Shown: one piece after another, positions 54,609 to 63,319 of the stretch
How the letters are laid out: each line of letters starts with the position of its first letter
Position numbering within the stretch: the first letter of the stretch is position 1
Assembly (NCBI GenBank): GCA_016713305.1
Contig: JADJPK010000020.1
Location: 1 to 64,000, forward strand
Origin: Betaproteobacteria bacterium
GTDB taxonomy: Bacteria; Pseudomonadota; Gammaproteobacteria; Burkholderiales; Ga0077523
Direction of reading: 5' to 3'
DNA length: 64,000 nt
Made by a program: the position numbers and the translations under genes
Notes under the pieces: generated by a model
The model's input: the letters and a program-made list of their open reading frames with translations, nothing else
The model's database searches: none
Told to the model about the DNA's origin: nothing

Positions 54609-55681
54609 CAGCGGCCTCCCGCAGACCGGCTGTGGCGCCCGACACGCTCCAGCACCAGCTCCAGCAGCCCCGCCAGACCCGATGGCAGGAAGCGGACGAT
54701 CAGGATGAACAGGCCGCCCAGAACCAGCAGGAAGCCGTACAGAAGTTCATCGCCCAGGTAGCTCTGGATGCCGTTCACGAAGAACGCGCCGATGATCGCC
54801 CCCAGCAGCGACATGCGGCCGCCCACGGCCGCCCATATCACCATGGAGACACTGAAAGTCACCTCGAGCGAGGTGGGGGAGACGTACTGGACGATCATGA
54901 CCCACAGCACACCGGCCAGCGCTGCGACGAATCAGGAAAGCGTGAAAACCGTCACCTGGTATCCGGACACGCTGTACCCGAGAAACCGTGCGCGCTCGGG
55001 GTCCTCGCGCACTGCCTGGACGATGAGACCGAACTTGCTCTGGAGCAGCAGCTTGAGCCCGAGCGTGGTCACGGCAAGGACGGCCAGTGCGACCCAGAAC
55101 GCCTCGTTGCTGTAGGGATCGATGACGTGCTCGCCCAGCTTGAGCGGGCTCGGGGGCGAGATGCCGTTGAAGCCGGCCGTGTAGGGCTGCATGTCGAAAG
55201 CCATGGAGTACCACGCCGACAACATGGCAAGCGTCACGATGGCGACGAAGACGCCGGCCACCCGCGCCTGGAACATCAAGGCGCCGAAGATCAGGAAGAA
55301 CACCGTGGGCACCAGGATTGCGAGGGCGATCCCCGTGGGCGTGTGCCAGAAAGGCTCCCACAGCATGGGCAGCTCGGACAGCTCGTTCGTGAGCATGAAG
55401 CTCGGAATCGGCGCGCTTTCCGGATCCTGCGACTGCATCTGCATGGTCATGCCCATGCCGTAGGCGGCGAGCCCGAAGGCGATGCCCTGGCCTAGGCTCA
55501 GGATGCCCCCGAATCCCCACACCAGGCTCACCGACAGCGCCAGCATGCCCAGCACGAGAAAGCGTGCCAGCAGGTTCACGGTGAAGGTGTCTTCCAGCAT
55601 GAGCGGCACCGCCGCGAGCAGGAGGAAGAACGCCAGATAGGTGGCCCATTGGGCCCTGGTGTCATGGAAGAGGTTGCCCAT
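54608..55681 (-). pseudogene. urea/amide ABC permease (UrtC/LivM type) with in-frame stop
   Basis: A 357-codon inner-membrane permease with about nine helices. It starts MGNLFHDTRAQWATYL, contains VWGFGGILSLGQGIAFGLAAYGMGM, the family motif, and ends GLAGLLELVLERVGRH. An in-frame TGA at 54932–54934 interrupts the codons LTLS-stop-FVAALAGVLWVMIV; both sides are in the same frame and match the family, so it is a substitution and not an indel. Cys, Trp or Arg would restore it. The stop is probably an assembly error because the other four transporter genes are intact. If real, the transporter is inactive. Confidence 0.85.
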
Positions 55682-55741
55682 TCATCGAGGCTCCATCGTG
55701 GTGTTGTGCGTGCGTTTCACGGAATTGCGGATGCGATGCGG

Positions 55742-56647
55742 TCAGCGCCTGGCGAGCGATTCGGCGAACAGCCCCTGCGGGCGGAAGCGAAGGAAGATCA
55801 CCACCAGCAGGAAGAGCCAGAACTTGGCGAAGGTGCCGTTGGTGAAGTACGCGAACACGGAATAGATCTCGCCCAGACCGGTGGCGCTCACGAGGCTTCC
55901 CATCAAGGAACCCACTCCGCCCACGACCACCACCAGGAAAGCCTCGACGATGTAGCCGGCACCCATGTCCGGAAACACGTTCTTGATGGCGCCGAACATG
56001 GATCCAGCCAGGCCCGCCAGGCCCGCGCCGTACGCGAACGTCACGGTGAACACCGTTCCGGAATCGATGCCGTGAGCCGCGGCCATTTCCTTGTTCTGCA
56101 TGACCGCGCGCACCATGAGGCCCATGCGTGTCCGCTGCATGAGCCACCAGGTCACCGCGAACGTGGCGATGGTCACGATGAAGATGAAGACGCGGAACCA
56201 GGACAGTTCGAAGACCCAGACCCGCAGAGAAGCGTTGAGCCAGTCGGGGCTGCTGACGTTCTTGGGTTCAGGACCCATGATGAGCCGCACGCCCTGGATG
56301 AGCACCAGGGACAGGCCCCAGGTGGCGAGCAGCGTGTCGAGCGGCCGCCGGTACAGGTAGCGTATGAGACCGCGCTCGATGCCCGCTCCGATCAGTCCGA
56401 CGACGAGAAAGCAGCAGGGCACGCACAGGAGGAACGGCACGCCGACGAATGTTTCCAGGACGTAGGCGGTGTAGGCGCCCAGCATCACGAACTCGCCGTG
56501 CGCCATGTTGATGACGCCCATGGTGCCGTAGACGATGGCCAGACCCAGCGCGGCGATCAGCCATATGCTCGCCATGCTCAGTCCGATGAGCAGGGCGTTC
56601 ATGAACGGCTCGAACGCAAAGGCCGTCCAGAAGTGATTCACACTCAT
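55742..56647 (-). CDS. urea/amide ABC permease (UrtB/LivH type)
   Basis: A 301-residue membrane permease with about eight helices. Family motifs are LGLAIVYGTMGVINMAHGEFVMLGAYTAYV near the N-terminus and ATWGLSLVLIQGVRLIMGPEPKNVSSP, the latter typical of urea/short-chain-amide permeases. It is preceded by a terminator-like hairpin that separates it from the binding-protein gene, so it is probably expressed at a lower level than the binding protein. Confidence 0.92.
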   Translation of the reverse strand: MSVNHFWTAFAFEPFMNALLIGLSMASIWLIAALGLAIVYGTMGVINMAHGEFVMLGAYTAYVLETFVGVPFLLCVPCCFLVVGLIGAGIERGLIRYLYRRPLDTLLATWGLSLVLIQGVRLIMGPEPKNVSSPDWLNASLRVWVFELSWFRVFIFIVTIATFAVTWWLMQRTRMGLMVRAVMQNKEMAAAHGIDSGTVFTVTFAYGAGLAGLAGSMFGAIKNVFPDMGAGYIVEAFLVVVVGGVGSLMGSLVSATGLGEIYSVFAYFTNGTFAKFWLFLLVVIFLRFRPQGLFAESLARR

Positions 56648-56710
56648 AGAGGTGCTCCATCGGCGTGGCGGGTCCGCGCGAGCGGACCGCGCCCGGAGGG
56701 TGGTTGCAGG

Positions 56711-56767
56711 AAAAAGGGGGTACTGCCGGCGACCGGCCGTTTGCGGTCGGACGGAGCCGGCAGTACC
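56711..56767 (-). terminator. Attenuator between binding-protein and permease genes
   Basis: GGTACTGCCGGC / GCCGGCAGTACC is a perfect 12-bp stem (56719–56730 with 56756–56767). A smaller stem lies in the loop and a run of five T follows on the minus strand. As in many ABC operons, it would allow more binding-protein mRNA than downstream mRNA. Confidence 0.85.
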
Positions 56768-56777
56768 GAACGGTGTC

Positions 56778-58103
56778 CTACAGCACGCTCTTCAGCACCT
56801 TGCCGTCCTTGGTGTGGAGGCCGTCGAACTTGCACACGCCGCGTTCCGGATAAATGATGAAAGGATCCGGTGCGATGTGCTCCTTGGCGGCCTGGACGAT
56901 CTTGAACTGGCCGCTGGCCTGGCACTGACCGATCTTCGGCTTGAGATGGAGGTGGCAGGTCTCGTCGAACCACACGAGACCCTCGGGCGAGATGTCGTCC
57001 TCGATGCGGATGCCGGGCGTCACGTCCCGGATCATGCGCGGTGTGACGGCCTCGACGCTTCCGGCCTTCTCCACCGCCTTCTCGAACGCAGCCTTGAACG
57101 CATACACGGAGAGGTAGGTCTCTTCCATGTTGTAGTGCGTGACGCCGCCCTTGCCGTACTTGCTGCCGAGGTACTCCTCGACGAACTTCTTGTTGGTGGG
57201 GGTGTCGAGGGCTTCGAAGTACGGGGCCGACAGGAAGTGGCCCGCGCCGAATTCCGCACCCATCGCGCGGATCTCGATCTCGCCTGTGGTGAGCGACGCG
57301 ATGGGCATCTTGTCCACCTTGAAGCCTTCCTGCTTGAACTGCTTGTGGAGCGCGATGTCGGAATCGCCCACGACGGTGGAGAAGATGAAGTCGGGCTTGG
57401 TCTGACGGATCTTGTTGAAGATCGAGGTGAAGTCCGAACCGCCCAGTTCGACGTACTCCTCGCCGAGCAGTTCACCGCCGGCGCGCTCCAGCCACACCTT
57501 GGCGTTCTTGTTGGATTCCTTGGGCCAGATGTAGTTGGAACCCACGAAATAGGTCTTCTTGCCGAAGTTCTTCACCATGAACGGGATCAGATCCTGGCTG
57601 TGCTGGTTTGCGAGCGGACCGGTGTTCACGATGTTCTGCGTGCATTCCCGGCCTTCGTAGCAGGTGGGGTAGTACAGCAGGTGATCGCGCGCCATCACCA
57701 CGGGGGCCATGGCACGCCGGCTCGCCGACGTGTATCCGCCGAAGGTCGCGATGACGCGATCCTTGAGGATGAGCTGGCTGATCTTCTCGGAGTAGACCTT
57801 GATGTCCGACTTCGCGTCGATCAGCACGGGCTCGATGGGCATGCCGAGGATGCCGCCGGCCTTGTTGATCTTGTCGATCGCGAACTGCACGACCTGGTTG
57901 GAGTCGGTCTCGACGACGGCCAGGCTGCCCGTCAGCGAGAACAGCACACCGACCTTGATCTTGCCGCCCTTCTTCACCCAGGGAGCGCCTTGGGCGTTTG
58001 CGTCCTTCACGAAGAAGTAGGGAAACCCCCCGAGCGCGGCCGTACCGGCAACCGTGGCGGCGCCTGCCCCTGTCTTGAGGAATGACCTCCTTGAGTGTTC
58101 CAT
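56778..58103 (-). CDS. urea/amide-binding protein (UrtA/FmdD type), Tat-exported
   Basis: A 441-residue periplasmic binding protein: N-terminal twin-arginine signal SRRSFLKTGAGAATVAG, then a type I periplasmic fold with KIKVGVLFSLTGSLAVVE, YPTCYEGRECTQNIVNTG, YFVGSNYIWPKESNKNAK and GAGHFLSAPYFEALDTPTN, the pattern of urea and short-chain-amide-binding proteins. First gene of the operon that continues to dmfA1A2, so the ligand is probably DMF, N-methylformamide or formamide. An AAGGAG lies 12 nt before the ATG. Confidence 0.92.
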   Translation of the reverse strand: MEHSRRSFLKTGAGAATVAGTAALGGFPYFFVKDANAQGAPWVKKGGKIKVGVLFSLTGSLAVVETDSNQVVQFAIDKINKAGGILGMPIEPVLIDAKSDIKVYSEKISQLILKDRVIATFGGYTSASRRAMAPVVMARDHLLYYPTCYEGRECTQNIVNTGPLANQHSQDLIPFMVKNFGKKTYFVGSNYIWPKESNKNAKVWLERAGGELLGEEYVELGGSDFTSIFNKIRQTKPDFIFSTVVGDSDIALHKQFKQEGFKVDKMPIASLTTGEIEIRAMGAEFGAGHFLSAPYFEALDTPTNKKFVEEYLGSKYGKGGVTHYNMEETYLSVYAFKAAFEKAVEKAGSVEAVTPRMIRDVTPGIRIEDDISPEGLVWFDETCHLHLKPKIGQCQASGQFKIVQAAKEHIAPDPFIIYPERGVCKFDGLHTKDGKVLKSVL

Positions 58104-58138
58104 TTTCTGTGCGACTCCTTGGACGAAGTGGTGTGGGA

Positions 58139-58164
58139 ATGTGTGTTTCATGGAAAGCACACAT
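58139..58164 (-). promoter_or_regulatory. Operator-like dyad in the amide operon leader
   Basis: ATGTGTG and CACACAT, perfect 7-bp arms, enclose TTTCATGGAAAG, itself partly symmetric (TTTC-ATG-GAAA). It lies just downstream of the predicted sigma-54 start site and 36 nt before the binding-protein ATG, where a repressor would block transcription. Confidence 0.5.
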
Positions 58165-58176
58165 GTTTCGTATAAG

Positions 58177-58192
58177 GCAACTCGCATACCAA
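58177..58192 (-). promoter_or_regulatory. Sigma-54-like promoter of the amide/DMFase operon
   Basis: Reading on the minus strand TTGGTATGCGAGTTGC: it has the invariant GG-N10-GC and TTGC of −24/−12 promoters, with two departures from TTGGCACG-N4-TTGC. The predicted start is near 58165, about 60 nt before the binding-protein ATG. Sigma-54 control would fit nitrogen regulation of amide uptake. Confidence 0.5.
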
Positions 58193-58317
58193 TGGGGTTT
58201 TTAAGGGGCAAAGTACGAGAAAACAGATATATACGGTGTCGTCGTGTCCCCGTTTCATTCTTCATCATGGTGCAGATGGCTGAATACGTGCTCGATATGG
58301 GGGCATTTGAGCAAAAA

Positions 58318-58357
58318 AGTTTCTCACAGGTGTATGGTGGTTGCGTGTGAGTAAACT
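58318..58357. promoter_or_regulatory. TGTGAG/CTCACA dyad in the divergent promoter region
   Basis: AGTTTCTCACA … TGTGAGTAAACT, an imperfect inverted repeat (one inserted base) with a 17-nt spacer, just before the GTG start of the small divergent gene. The TGTGAGT half-site matches that of the purU palindrome at 35673–35699. Confidence 0.45.
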
Positions 58358-58372
58358 TTTGGAGAAACCTCA

Positions 58373-58789
58373 GTGAACGGTCCCTTCAGCGTTCAGCAGA
58401 TCAAGTACGAATTCCTCCTCTACATGAAGGGACTGGGCGGGCGTTTCGAGGATTGGTACGTGGGCGCGGCCGGGAACCCGGAGGAGACGTTGCGCATGGA
58501 ACACCGCGCACGGGAGGGCGACGTGCCGTGGATGTACAAGCCAGCGGTCAGCAGCAAGGCCACGCGCACGATCCTGAAGTACTTCCGCGAGGTGCTGCAT
58601 ACGGATGGCGGAGATGCTGACTCTCTCGGTGAAGGTGCAACTTATGCTTTTCTCTTCAGAAAGGGACCGCATACATGCCCACGCAGTGACGGCGTGGATG
58701 CGCCGCCGTGTGATTCCGCAGGTGCTCCGGAGACTGCGTTCGCCTCGGTGAATGGCGGGTTTGCGAAGTCCGGACGTCCGGCTTGCTGA
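58373..58789 (+). CDS. small unknown protein, possibly GIY-YIG-like
   Basis: A 138-residue ORF with GTG start and GGAG 8 nt upstream, divergent from the amide operon. The first 105 residues look protein-like: FLLYMKGLGGRFEDWYVGAAGNPEETLRMEHR, VPWMYKPAVSSKATRTILKYFREVLHTDGG and ATYAFLFRKGPHT. The DWYVG plus following pattern recalls degenerate GIY-YIG domains, but the key nuclease residues are not clear. The last 33 residues look unrelated and may be read past a missed frameshift. Its position suggests shared regulation with the transporter. Function unknown. Confidence 0.55.
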   Translation: MNGPFSVQQIKYEFLLYMKGLGGRFEDWYVGAAGNPEETLRMEHRAREGDVPWMYKPAVSSKATRTILKYFREVLHTDGGDADSLGEGATYAFLFRKGPHTCPRSDGVDAPPCDSAGAPETAFASVNGGFAKSGRPAC

Positions 58790-58945
58790 CGCTTCCGGAC
58801 AACGCGGGGTCACGGTGTCCCGGGCGCTCTGATGCTCCGCGCCGGTGCCGTTCCCTCCGGATCGCACCGACCGTACGCAGCGAACCGGTCGCGGACGACC
58901 GGCTCCGCGCCGGGAAACCGGGTCATCGACAGGCAGGGGGCTGGC

Positions 58946-58951
58946 TATAAT
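58946..58951 (+). promoter_or_regulatory. Possible −10 box of the second XRE–cupin gene
   Basis: A perfect TATAAT about 110 nt before the chosen start of the regulator. The corresponding −35 (TCATCG, 17 nt upstream) is poor, so an activator or another site may be needed. If used, the transcript starts near 58958, which argues against the upstream in-frame starts. Confidence 0.35.
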
Positions 58952-59057
58952 GGAAAAAGTCGTGCATTTGCGGGACGCGTTGGCGAGAAGACGCGTGTCG
59001 GGTGCGTTCGACCAGGGGTCGTCTCCACTTTCCACGCCTTCGAGTCCTTCCGAACCG

Positions 59058-59705
59058 ATGAATCTCAAGTCACGCTTGAGCCAGAACCTGGACGCGCCTG
59101 AAATGCCGAATCCAGGTGCCGACAACATGAGCCTGGAGCGCCATATCGGCAATGTCATCCGGGATCTCCGTCTGCAGCAACGGCTGACCATTGCCGACGT
59201 GGCGTCCCAGGCGCACATCAGCCGGGGAATGCTCTCCAAGATCGAGAACGGCCAAGCCTCCACGAGTCTCGACACCCTGGCCAAGCTCTCGAGCGTACTG
59301 GGCGTCTCCATGGCGCATCTGTTCCGCGATTTCGACCGTCCCGACGGCGGCGCCCAGCTCGTCAGGTCGGACTCTGGAATGGAGGTCGTGCGCCGCGGCA
59401 CCAAGCGGGGGCACACGTACCAGCTCCTCGCCTACGACAAGGGACCGCGCAAGACCTTCGAGCCGTTCCTCATCACGATGGACGACAGCAGCGAGATCTT
59501 CCAGAGCTTCGAGCATCCGGGCACGGAGTTCATCTACATGCTGGAGGGCTGCATCGAGTATCGCCACGGCCAGCAGACCTATCTGCTGGAGCCCGGCGAT
59601 TCCCTCACGTTCAGGGGAGAGATTCCCCATGGACCGGAAAAGCTCGTCAAGGTCCCCATCCGCTTCCTGTCGATCATCATCTACGGCGACAGCCAGCCCG
59701 CGTAG
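59058..59705 (+). CDS. XRE–cupin transcriptional regulator (paralogue 2)
   Basis: A 215-residue regulator with HTH (LTIADVASQAHISRGMLSKIENGQASTSLDTL) and cupin domain (HPGTEFIYMLEGCIEYRHGQQTYLLEPGDSLTFRGEIPHGPEK). It is very similar to the regulator at 47649–48263 throughout; the recognition-helix segment differs at only a few positions. Start is uncertain: ATG 59058, 59103 (best match to the paralogue's N-terminus) or 59128; the frame is open from 58845. It lies beyond the amide transporter and likely shares targets or effectors with its paralogue. Confidence 0.87.
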   Translation: MNLKSRLSQNLDAPEMPNPGADNMSLERHIGNVIRDLRLQQRLTIADVASQAHISRGMLSKIENGQASTSLDTLAKLSSVLGVSMAHLFRDFDRPDGGAQLVRSDSGMEVVRRGTKRGHTYQLLAYDKGPRKTFEPFLITMDDSSEIFQSFEHPGTEFIYMLEGCIEYRHGQQTYLLEPGDSLTFRGEIPHGPEKLVKVPIRFLSIIIYGDSQPA

Positions 59706-59844
59706 GACGGGCGGTCCGCATGACGGCGGACCCGCAACGCGCATAGAATCGGGCGTCAGTGTTTCAGTGGGACGTCCTTGTCCTCGTCGCCCAATCCCCG
59801 CGACGTGCTGCAACGCACGTGTCCGATCACATTCGCGGGGAACG

Positions 59845-61671
59845 ATGGGCATCGAAAAGGTCGACATCGTCGATCCGTTGGCAGGCAAGTCGCCTGCTCT
59901 CGGGAGGGAGGATGTTTCCTGGATGGCAACGGCCGAGGCGCTGGCCGGATTCGGCGTCTGGGAGTGGCACAGGGTGGAGGATCTGTGGGCGCTGTCGCCG
60001 GCCGCGCGGCAGTTGCTGAATGCCACAGAGTCCGCGACCCGGACCCGGGAGGTGTTCGCCGCGCTCAGACGGCACGATCAGGGCGCGCTGCTTCATCTGT
60101 CTGCGGAGGAGCTTGGCAGCGTTCTGACCGAGGGCTTCGAATGCGCGGTGCAGGTCGGGGAGGGTCCGCGGTGGATCCTTCTGCGAGGCGAGGCGCTGGC
60201 GGATGCCGATGCGCCCGTTCAACGGGGCATCGTCAAGGACATCTCCGACAGGAAGAATGCGCAGCTCGCGCAGCAGGCGTCCGACGAACGTCTGCAGGTC
60301 CTGCTGGAGGTGTCGACCGACTACTACTGGGAACAGGACGCCGAGTTCCGCTTCACCGATCTGCGCCGGGGAGGTTTCAGCCACGTTCCCCCTGTCCAGC
60401 ATTCCGGGATCGGCCGCGCACCGTGGGAAATCGACGAGATCGAGGCGCCTCCCGAGGGCTGGCCGGCCCGCCAGGCGTTTCTGGAGACGCACCAGCCCTT
60501 CAGGGATGAAGTGCGCCTTCGCAGGCTTCCGAACGGTGAAGTGAGAAGGCTCCTGCTGAGCGGATTCCCCACCTACGATCCCGATGGAAACTTCTCCGGG
60601 TACAAGGGCGTCGCCCGCGACATCACCGACCAGGAGGCTGCCGCCCGCGCGCTCCGGGCGAGCGAGCAGCGCTTCAGGCTCCTGGCGGAGAGCACCCGCG
60701 ACATCGTCTGGGTGAGCGATCCGGGCATCACGCGCATCGATTACATCAGCCCCTCCATGGAGAACGTCTGGGGTATCACGGCAGAGGCCCTGATCCGCGA
60801 TCCCTCGCTGTGGAAGAAGCGCGTGCACCACGACGATGCCGCGGTCGCCGGAGCCGCGCTCGCGCGCCAGCTCGCCGGCGAGCCCGTCGAGGTCGAATTC
60901 CGGATCGTGCGTCCCGATGGTGGCCTGCGCTGGCTCTGGATCCGCTCCACTCCGGCCAGGAACGAGGATGGCGAGCCCATCGTGTTCGGCGTCACCGAGG
61001 ACATCACCGCGCGCAAGCTGGCGCAGTTCCAGGACCTGGAAGAAGCAGTGCGGCAGCGGGACACGCTGGTGCGGGAGGTGCACCACCGCATCAAGAACAA
61101 TCTTCAGGGTGTGGCCGGACTGCTGCGCGCGCACGCCAACCGTGCCCCCCAGGTGGCGGAGTCCCTGGAGACCGCCATTCTGCAGATCCAGTCCATCGCG
61201 ACGGTGCACGGCCTCCAGGGCATCGACCGTCGGGGAGACATCGATCTCTGGCGGATTCTGGTTGCCATCGGCGGCACGGCGGAGCAACTGAGCGGTGCCA
61301 GGATTTCCATCGAGGCCGGTGACGATTCGGCGCGGAACTTCGTCATCGCCGAAGGCGAGGCCGTGGCGACCGCGCTGATCTTCAACGAGCTGGTCGTCAA
61401 CGCGGTCAAGCACTCCACCTGCGACGGCACCGCCGATGGCGTGACCGTCCGCGTGACCCCCTCGGCCGGAGCGCTCGCCGTCGCCATTGTCAACCGCGGA
61501 ACCTTGCCCGACGGATTCAGTCTGGAGCGCCGTTCGGGATTGGGAACCGGGCTGGAACTCGTCTGCGCTCTGATGCCCAAGAAAGGCTTCGTCATGAAGC
61601 TGGAGCAGGCAGGCGTCAATGTCCGGGCCCGGGTCGTTCTCGCCACGCCCATCGTGCGCCGGACGTCTTGA
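59845..61671 (+). CDS. PAS-domain HisKA_2-type sensor kinase
   Basis: A 608-residue soluble sensor kinase with no membrane segment. Three PAS-like domains: a divergent N-terminal one (about 25–135), a second (about 145–275, ending YKGVARDITDQE), a third (about 280–400, ending VFGVTEDITARK). The kinase core has His413 in REVHHRIKNNLQGVAGLL, the HisKA_2/HWE-like type, and an ATPase with FNELVVNAVKHS and GLGTGLELVCALM. Such kinases often pair with receivers lacking DNA-binding domains. It follows the regulator gene by 139 nt on the same strand. Confidence 0.9.
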   Translation: MGIEKVDIVDPLAGKSPALGREDVSWMATAEALAGFGVWEWHRVEDLWALSPAARQLLNATESATRTREVFAALRRHDQGALLHLSAEELGSVLTEGFECAVQVGEGPRWILLRGEALADADAPVQRGIVKDISDRKNAQLAQQASDERLQVLLEVSTDYYWEQDAEFRFTDLRRGGFSHVPPVQHSGIGRAPWEIDEIEAPPEGWPARQAFLETHQPFRDEVRLRRLPNGEVRRLLLSGFPTYDPDGNFSGYKGVARDITDQEAAARALRASEQRFRLLAESTRDIVWVSDPGITRIDYISPSMENVWGITAEALIRDPSLWKKRVHHDDAAVAGAALARQLAGEPVEVEFRIVRPDGGLRWLWIRSTPARNEDGEPIVFGVTEDITARKLAQFQDLEEAVRQRDTLVREVHHRIKNNLQGVAGLLRAHANRAPQVAESLETAILQIQSIATVHGLQGIDRRGDIDLWRILVAIGGTAEQLSGARISIEAGDDSARNFVIAEGEAVATALIFNELVVNAVKHSTCDGTADGVTVRVTPSAGALAVAIVNRGTLPDGFSLERRSGLGTGLELVCALMPKKGFVMKLEQAGVNVRARVVLATPIVRRTS

Positions 61672-61757
61672 CCGGCTCCAATCCGCCAGATGCGCGCGAG
61701 CGGCATCGCGGACGCGAAGCGCTGACATAGAATCGGGACGCCGTTCTCGGAAGTGAG

Positions 61758-63319
61758 ATGGCGTCTGTCGCGCGGACGTGGCGCGTGCGAATCCGATGGC
61801 CGGAGAATGCAGTGAAGGGTCTGCTCGCGGTCGCGCTCGACGACGCGTGCCATGCGTTCCCGATGCGGACGGCCTTGAGGGGCGGCGCGAGGGGGCTGAC
61901 GTTCGCGGAGCTCGGGGATGCCGCCGGGCAGGTCGAATCCGCCTTGCATTCGGCGAAGATCCAGCCGGACGAGCCCGTACACGTGCGCGTGGCCAATCGG
62001 CCCCTGGACATCGCGGCACTGCTGGGCGTGTGGCGGGCGGGCGCAGTCGCGGTTCCCGTCCACCGTTCGATGCCGCCTGCGGTGGCGCGGCAGCTGTTCG
62101 AACGCACGGGGTCCCGCCTCTGCCTCGATGCCGGCGATGGGGACCAGGTCCCTCCGGGCAGTCTCGCCGTCACCTCTGCTGTGCCGCCCGCTCACCGACC
62201 GCTGCTGCGAAACGCGGCTGCCGTGATCTTCACGTCCGGATCCACCGGCAATCCCAAGGGTGTGGTGGTGCGGCACGAGGCCTTCCACGGCAAGATCGGC
62301 CAGATCGACAGGCTGCTGCAGTTCGGCCGAGGCGAATCCACGCTGCTGGTGCTCAACATCACGTTCAGCTTCGGACTGTGGGTGAGCCTGCTGACGCTCC
62401 TGCGCGGCGGCACCTTGCACATGAAGGAGAAGTTCGAGCCCGCGGCGTTCTCGCAGTGGGTGTGCGACGAGCGGATCGACCGCGTCGGCGTGGTGCCCAC
62501 CATGATGCGCGCGCTGTTCGCGCTGCCTGGCGCCGACGAGGCCGCTGCCCGCATCGAGCGCTCGGGCGTATTGCGTCAGATCCTGATCGGCGGCGAATCG
62601 CTCGGACGCTCGCTGGCGGACGCCATCCGGCAGCGCTTCGCCTCGACCGCGCTCGTCGACATCTACGGGCTCACCGAGACATCGACGTGCGACTTCTTCG
62701 CCTTTCCGGACGACTACGCCCGGTATCCCGGTGCCATCGGCCGTCCCGCGCCGGGCGTCTCGCACCGCATCGTGAGCGAGGAGGGGCCGTGGTGAATCGC
62801 GGCGACGTGGGCGAACTCCAGTTGCGCAGTCCGTATCTGATGGCGGGTTATCTCGACGAGCCGGCGCTCACGGCGGCCTCCTTTCAGGACGGCTGGTTCC
62901 GTACCGGGGACATCGCCCGCGAAGCCGGGCCGGGCGTCGTGGAGCTCATGGGCCGGTCCAAGGAGATCATCGTCCGGGGAGGCAACAAGATCACGCCCGT
63001 GGAGATCGAGCAGGCGCTCACGGCGCATCCCGCCATTGCTGCCGCGATGGCCGTCGGCGTTTCGGACCGCCTTCTGGGCGAACGCATTCACGCGGTGCTC
63101 GTCCCCCGGGCCGGCACGCCGCTGGAGATGGCCGCGCTGTCGGTCTTCCTGCGCGACCGGCTCGAACGTTTCAAGCATCCGGACGCCTATTACGTGCTGG
63201 ATGCGCTGCCGCTGGGCCGCACCGGCAAGGCCGACCGCGGACAGTTCAAACGGCTCGTGGAGGCGGGCGAGATCGCGCCGCTCGGGCCTCTTTCACCGAC
63301 GACGGATCCACTCTCATGA
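61758..63319 (+). pseudogene. acyl-CoA synthetase / AMP-binding ligase, one frameshift
   Basis: An adenylate-forming ligase of about 500 residues. The first part has VIFTSGSTGNPKGVVV (P-loop) and VDIYGLTETSTCDFFAF. The frame breaks at about 62785: SEEG-AVVNRGDVGEL is expected, and the DNA has four G where five would restore it. The second part continues GWFRTGDIAREAGPGVVELMGRSKEIIVRGGNKI and the A10 Lys in LGRTGKADRGQFKR. A likely assembly error in a homopolymer. The start may be ATG 61758 or GTG 61812 (better spaced GGAG). The stop overlaps the next start (ATGA), so a CoA-ester pathway is likely. Confidence 0.85.

Noticed and set aside
54932..54934. TGA as selenocysteine or recoded Trp in the permease
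   Set aside because: TGA is used as a normal stop elsewhere, the family is not a selenoprotein family and I see no insertion element; an error is simpler.
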